64,000 bases of DNA from NCBI GenBank assembly GCA_026545225.1, contig CM048846.1:17844501-17908500 (forward strand), written 5' to 3'. Below the pieces are notes generated by a model. It worked only from the letters and a program-made list of their open reading frames with translations. It ran no database searches and was not told the origin of the DNA. Of the stretch, positions 58,701-64,000 are shown in pieces. A program made the translations under genes and the position numbers. This DNA is from Cornus controversa (lineage: Eukaryota > Streptophyta > Magnoliopsida > Cornales > Cornaceae). Every line of letters starts with the position of its first letter. Positions within the stretch are counted from its first letter, which is position 1.

Positions 58701-60635
58701 AATTCTATCACTCTTCTTGAAACTAACACTCTTCTATTTACCGTACACATAATTCTCATAGAAGTAAATATCAATCGATTTCAACCCTGGTAGTTTTTCC
58801 AATCAGTGCATAACTTTGAGCCATTTTTCACTAATATGACCTACTCTCTGGTGCCACGGGTTATTATCTTCTTTGCTTTTAATAATCGATATTGATACTT
58901 TAGTACTGGAAGTTGTGTCAAGAGAGTCATTCTTCTTACCACGTGCTATGATCATAACGCATTTAGAGACTTTCCACAATTCTCCAATGAAGTTTATAGC
59001 ATAACCTTTATCTAATAATTGACCAACAAAAATCAAATTCTTCCTCAAGACTGGGATGTGTCTCACATCCTTTACCTTCCAAACAGATCCAATCAATTTG
59101 ATCTGTACATCACCCTTGCCGACTATGTCGCATAGTTGATCATCACCAAGATACACCTTACTAAGGTTACCAGGTGAATAGCTAGTAAATAGCTCTTTGT
59201 TTGAGGTAGTGTGAAACGAGGCCCCAAAGTCAATCACCCATGACTGTCTTGCTCTCCAAAGATCATATCAGCACTTCATCTGAATCTTCTGAGACAATGT
59301 TTGCTTCGATTTTCTCTTCTTTTCTTTCTTTCGGGACTTTACATGAAGTCCAGTAAAAACCCATCTTATCGCAATTCTAATACTCAATGTCTTTAAGATC
59401 TACAAAATTGCCTTTGGAATTTCGAGACTTTGATCTGCCATTCTTTGACTTGGAACAACCATGTCCATTGCCACCTTTCTTCTTATTCGAACTTCTACCT
59501 CTGCTTTCGACGTTCAATGCCAAACCACTGGTAGAAACACCATTTAATTGCCTTCTAATTTTTTCAGTTAGAATCATGCTGACAATGTCATCGAACTCTA
59601 ACTTTGATTTCCCTACAAAACTGCTGATTATAGTAATTGTGCCACTCCAACTCTCGGGTAACTGCCTTAGAATTAGAAGTGCACAGACCTCATCTTTGAA
59701 GTCAATTTCAACAGATTCTAATTGTTCAACAATCTCATTGAATACATTGAGATGCTCGTGAAATCTTCCACCTTCGGACATCTTTAAGTTAAACAACTTC
59801 TTTATAAGATATACCTTATTTGCTGTAGACGGCTATTCGTACATAACTGAAAGGGATTCCATGAGAGACGTTATTGTCTTCTCATTTTTTATGTTAAAGG
59901 CGACCGATTTTGACAATGTCAATCTGATCATTGCAAGAGCCTTCTGATCAAGCTTGATCCTTTCATCTCTACTAGCTTCTTTCTAAGTGGTAGATCTAGA
60001 TCTTTCTGGATCAGATAGTCCTCTATCTGCATCTTCCAGAAATCGAAGTTTGTGCCATCAAACTTCTCAACCTCGATACTCTATCTTCTGGCGCCATACT
60101 CCTACTCAAACAAATAGATCTGTGATGAAAAACTTTGCCAAAATTTTGTCAACCACCTGTCATGTCATTGATACGCAAACCAAGGTTCTGATACCACTTG
60201 TTAGGAATATATGCGAAAATGCAATCAAAAGATAAAACAATCACACAAAAAACACAAGAAATTTACTTGGTTCACCCTAACAATGAGTTACGTCCAAGAA
60301 GTACACCGAACAAGTTCACTATGAAAAATATGATGGAGGATTACAATCACTCAAACTCTCTTCTCTCTTGCTCTCACCAATTTCACAAAATTGGATTTCT
60401 TCGGCTCACGATTGTTCTCACAATTTAATGTACACTTTTAGGGTTACACAAAACCTCAATTTATAAAGAGAGATATCTTAGTCACCAAGCTGTCTTGGTC
60501 ACCAAGTATTTAGGTTTCAAAAGGAAAGTTCAATTAGGAATTAAATTCCTAAACAAGTCCAATAATAATAGGAAACAAATCTTCCAGCAGTCAACATTCC
60601 AAAAATCATCGTCCTCAGGCTCCACGACCACAACA
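55757..60635 (-). mobile_element. Ty1/copia element, minus strand, both LTRs, coding region broken
   Basis: LTRs lie at 55757-56176 and 60199-60635 (plus strand TGTTAGGAATATATGCG to CCACAACA), flanked by CTTAT on both sides (55752-55756 and 60636-60640). The primer-binding-like sequence (minus TGGTATCAGAACC) adjoins the right LTR at about 60183-60196. Parts on the minus strand are: gag about 60000-59370 with a basic tail; protease and pre-integrase about 59240-58800 (WHQRVGHIS); integrase to about 58320 (GTPQQNGVAERLN); reverse transcriptase about 57670-56800 (KTTFLHRDLDEEIYMKQPEDF); and RNase H 56605-56270 (SRTKHIGLRYHFI). The structure is nearly complete in length, but coding is interrupted at about ten places. 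LTRs differ at about 7%, suggesting a few million years, so it is older than the LTR element in G1. Confidence 0.88.
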
Positions 60636-60640
60636 CTTAT

Positions 60641-62290
60641 GATGGAAAGTGTGGAGCCTAATAATGTTGTACACCTTAGTCCAACTTTGTAAATTTTTTT
60701 TAGATATTTTGGTATTGACGCACTTGTTGTGTGCCGTTTTTCTCATGATAGTGAAATCCCTACAACATCGAGGACGTAACCCAGGTGTTTAGGTGAACTT
60801 CGTAAATTAGTGTGTTTTTACTTGCGTGTTCGATCTATTTTTCTCTTAATTTTTACAACAGTTTAGATGTTACCAAAACCAAAATGCTAGGTCCAATATC
60901 CAAACATAAAATGCATGCTAGTTCCAGTGACTAATCAGAATCATATAATTGAGCATAAAACTAAACCATTAAACACTAGTTTGAAGCTTCTATTGTTGCC
61001 ACTGTCTAATCCGAATTATCTTCAATTTATTAGAATTCCTTTTTTTACTGTGTATGTCTACAGTATTACCCATTTGAATAATTAATATATATTTGACAAA
61101 GCATAACTATATCTCATCATAATCTAAAAGGAAACTCTTAGTACAGTACATGGGCAATTAGGATAGATTGATAATATCACTACAAGCATATCCATTTGAT
61201 TCCAACATTGATGATTGGGTAAAAAGCAGATTCCTTTAATTTTAAGTTTTCATTTTATTTATTTTTTAAAAAATAATTTGATAAATGATCATGAACCCTC
61301 TGTATCTCCATGAATTTAATTAACTTTAGACATTAAAAAAAAAAAATTCCTTTTCACTTTCTTTGTTTACTTCTAGATGAATATCTGCCTAACTCATACA
61401 CCACCTTAATACAGTACATATGCAATTAGGACTTTAAGAAGCTTTACTTGGCTGAAAGCTATATATATAGATATTATATTAAATAGTTATATAAAAATTC
61501 TAGTCATTATATATAGGAGCAGAGTACACTGAAGTTAAATTTATGTATTTGTTTAGGCAAAAGTGTGAAATTTCATCCATAAACATGACATGTAAAAGAA
61601 GAGTTGGAATTATTGAATTCTTGATCAGGAAGAAAAACTACTGTCTATCTGTAGTACATCTTCACTGCTGTGATTTATATAGAAGTGTAAATGGACATGG
61701 AACACTAAGAATTGTTACTTTGAATTGAAATAGATGGATAATCTTGTCCAAGGGTCTTGAAATTAGGAACTAATTTCCCTTAATCAATGAAGAAACGCAA
61801 CTCAATTTCATCTTTTCACAAATTAATCTTGTCTTTTAAGTAGGCATGTTTGTGTATATATATAAGCTGAAATGTTCTATTGTTCATTTGTGACTAAAAA
61901 ATTCTTTCACACCAACACCATCTATAAGTAACCATTGGATATAACTGATATGTTTTTTTTGGTAACTTCCTTTTTCCACTTATACCATATTTATGAGTTA
62001 TAATGTTTGGTGTGCAAGACATTATTACTGTATATATAAATATATGTATGTATGTCAGATTAATTTAATAAACATTAGGATCATCTTCAGTGCTGAGACT
62101 TAATAACATGCATACAATAATACAAAATTGTTTCCCTTCTTTTTTTACTTTTTTTGTTAGATTAAGAAAAAAAAAAAAAAAAGAGCTCCTAATTATAATA
62201 TGCTTCATAGATTTTTTTTATCAAAGTTGACAAGATTTTAACCAGAGCTGCAGAAACTAACATTAATACAAAGATGATACATATAGCATG
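60641..62290. other. Cluster edge and intergenic sequence, no gene
   Basis: 60641-61110 still belongs to the peptide-gene cluster: CACTAGTTTGAAGCTTCTAT and 'tattagaattcctttttt' near 60975-61050 match the 3' flanks near 8640, 13240 and 21490. Beyond about 61110 the sequence is single-copy within the window. It is AT-rich, with no open frame that looks coding. 61543-61728 is open but shows no protein feature. Confidence 0.5.
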
Positions 62291-62305
62291 GTATGAGTGG
62301 GGCAG

Positions 62306-62632
62306 TCACGGGGCAGAGAAAGCATCGCCCTGTTGCAGCCACATCTCGTGGTAAGCTGAGACCGTGTCCGCGGCATGTTCCGGCGACGAGGAGGAGGACG
62401 TGCTTAGCAGAGCATGGAAAGTGCTTCGGAGCTTGTATAAGCTCTTGTGATGACGAATGCGCCTGAGGACCACATCTTTGTCCAGTGATTTTGATGCATG
62501 AGCTGATGATGATTTCAAATAAAGGTGGGTTGTGACAGAGTTCACACTTTCAGCCTCGTTTTTGCCCTCTGAGAGGCTCAACTTCTCGTCCTCTGAGAAA
62601 GTTGGTAGGTTTTTGGATATGGTGAAAGCCAT
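62306..62632 (-). CDS. Small plant protein of unknown function, 108 residues
   Basis: A single-exon open frame on the minus strand, ATG at 62632 and stop at 62306-62308. The sequence is hydrophilic with no signal peptide. The N-terminal 30 residues are polar (SEDEKLSLSEGKNEAES), the centre is basic (VLRRIRHHKSLYKLRSTFHAL, read as VLRRIRHHKS then LYKLRSTFHAL), then a Ser run (STSSSSSPEH) and a conserved-looking end (YHEMWLQQGDAFSAP). The basic centre followed by an aromatic/acidic C-terminus resembles small uncharacterised plant proteins of about 100 residues. I recall the type but not a name. A TATA box stands 73-80 bases upstream. Codon use and GC content are clearly higher than in the surroundings, supporting real coding. 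It is unrelated to the peptide cluster and marks its right border. Confidence 0.75.
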   Translation of the reverse strand: MAFTISKNLPTFSEDEKLSLSEGKNEAESVNSVTTHLYLKSSSAHASKSLDKDVVLRRIRHHKSLYKLRSTFHALLSTSSSSSPEHAADTVSAYHEMWLQQGDAFSAP

Positions 62633-62704
62633 TTCTTGCTAGAATTAATACAGAGTGTTATTGATTTGGAAATGAGATAGTGGGATTGGGATTGCCATAT
62701 GGTG

Positions 62705-62712
62705 TCTATATA
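62705..62712 (-). promoter_or_regulatory. TATA box of the small protein gene
   Basis: TATATAGA on the minus strand, 73-80 bases upstream of the ATG at 62632. This is a normal distance for a plant core promoter with a short leader. Confidence 0.55.
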
Positions 62713-62802
62713 CGTGCGTTTGTGGGAGGTTTCTGTGGGTTGATTGGCTAGTGGTTTTGCTTTGTTTGTTAGCATTGGGTTTTTGGGTTCTCTGCATTTC
62801 AA

Positions 62803-63221
62803 ACTAGGAGTTGTACTTACTTTTGATGTGTGGGCTTGGCATGTGACAGCTGCATACGTGTCTTAAAACAGGTAGTACGGACACGAAAATATATTTTGAC
62901 ACGTTAAATTTAAAATAAAATAAAATAAGACACAGAAACACGAATATAAACACAAAAATAAAGTGAACACAATTAATATATATATATATATATAAATTAT
63001 CCTTTATATTTAAAAATAATAATTAGAACATATTACATAATTTATGGTTGAGAGTTATATAAAAATTCTAATATCATATATGTTATTACTCTCTCACAAT
63101 CATTGTAATTATAATTTTATTATATATAAGAATTGTCATTGCATCTAATAGTACGTAATAGTATCAACTTTCTATTAAAAGAAAAAGAGTTCGAACATTT
63201 TGAACTTTATCTATTTTGTTT
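62803..63221. other. AT-rich intergenic, no gene
   Basis: Contains a (TA)n tract at about 62975-62993 and AAAATAAAATAAAATAAG. No element or gene recognised. Confidence 0.5.
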
Positions 63222-64000
63222 TCAAGATTGTTATTTGTTTATATTATATAAGATTTGTATGGGAAAATGTATGATACGTATGTCAAGTGTCAGGGTGTGT
63301 TTTGGAGTATGACACGGACACAACACCTTCTTAAAAGTATATATGATTGAGAGAGTTGCTTTATTAAATGACGTGGGTGTAGAGTTGGAATCTCGATGTT
63401 GTACGTGTTGTATCAATTCCGATAGACCCCAACATTTGTATAAGCGAGCACTCATGTGTGAGTGGGGCTCTATACGACGCGGTATAACACACTTCAAAGG
63501 ATCCTAGTGCATGGGTGTGAACCTGAAACCCCTCCACTCCTCTTTGCGAGAAATTTGGTGTCCATCTAGTGCATCAAAGCAATGCACTTTTGATGTCTAG
63601 CACACAATAGGAGGGGATCCAATTCTCCTATGGGTGGTGGGCATGTTATTCAACGTTATATGTATAATGTTTTCAAGACTGTCATCTGTTTGTATTATAT
63701 AAGATTTGTATTGAAAAGTATAGATGTGTTTATGAAGTATCGTGTCTAACACAGACACTATACCTTCAAAAAGTGTTAATGCTTTATAGCTTAAAAGTAG
63801 ATGACGGATAGAGTTGCTTTATTATATGACACTTGGTGTTTTACGAATTGTATCAATTTCAACAAATTCTAATATTTGTGTAAGTGAACACTCATATGTG
63901 TGAGTTTAGATCTATTCGATGAAGTATAACACAGGTGCAAAAGATCCTAGTGTGTAAGTGTGAATCTAAAACCCCTCACTCCTCTTTATAGGAAATTTGG
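63222..64000. repeat. Tandem duplication, unit ~450 bases, running off the window
   Basis: 63222-63549 and 63672-64000 are diverged direct copies. Both start TTCAAGA(T/C)TGT(T/C)AT(T/C)TGTTT, run through TATTATATAAGATTTGTAT, and include GTGTAAGTGAACACTCAT-type and AAGGATCCTAGTG-type motifs. Both end CACTCCTCTTT...GAAATTTGG. The second copy is cut by the window edge, so more units may follow. No coding region is conserved between the copies. Confidence 0.75.

Noticed and set aside
1-64000. tRNA and rRNA genes
   Set aside because: I saw no complete tRNA or rRNA gene on either strand; the tRNA-like motifs found belong to the SINE and to primer-binding sites of LTR elements.

Overview
This is an AT-rich, intron-bearing, transposon-packed stretch of a plant nuclear genome, probably a eudicot. 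Supporting this are small plant-style introns (100-150 bases, GTAAGT donors), TATA boxes, many plant transposon families (Ty1/copia, TRIM, hAT, MULE, Tourist-like MITEs and a tRNA-derived SINE) and a plant-type small protein gene at the right edge. I cannot name the species.

The core is a tandem, all plus-strand cluster of eight copies (called G1 to G8 here, between 4.1 and 44.1 kb) of a two-exon gene for a small secreted cysteine-rich peptide. Exon 1 encodes a near-invariant signal peptide beginning MAIAKS. A phase-1 intron follows. Exon 2 completes the signal peptide (CSEARAD), then encodes an acidic linker and a cysteine domain centred on a CWxC/CWCC motif. The spacing C...CWxC...C...C-x3-C resembles EMBRYO SURROUNDING FACTOR 1 (ESF1)-like peptides. 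That name rests on pattern recognition, not on a search. G3, G4, G6 and G7 look intact. G1, G2 and G5 are decayed. G8 has a frame break that an alternative splice acceptor might bypass. G4, G6 and G7 end in a proline-rich tail. G3 lacks the tail and has eight domain cysteines. A promoter block (GTTAACCTGTCACA, then a TATA box) precedes every copy except G6, which appears to have lost it.

The cluster grew by segmental duplication. About 1-6.9 kb matches about 16.4-20.9 kb, 13.2-14.8 kb matches 21.5-23.2 kb, and G4 matches G6. Because the spacers are paralogous, several insertions can be read against empty sites: an hAT MITE (2971-3597), a MULE-type element with 9-base target duplication (7171-8396), another hAT MITE (14783-15226) and a SINE (23182-23411). 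An LTR element without coding capacity sits inside exon 2 of G1 (4470-6579).

From 23.6 to 31.0 kb lies an old broken LTR element with a Ty3-like gag remnant on the minus strand, which carries a nested TRIM array. From 44.5 to 55.4 kb lies a broken Ty1/copia element. It contains a TRIM insertion, and its 3' LTR is split by a 4-kb hAT transposon with a decayed transposase. From 55.8 to 60.6 kb lies a second copia element on the minus strand with both LTRs and a target duplication. These two elements have separated the 3' flank of G8 from its continuation at 60.6-61.1 kb. The right edge holds one ordinary small gene (62306-62632, minus) and a 450-base tandem duplication.
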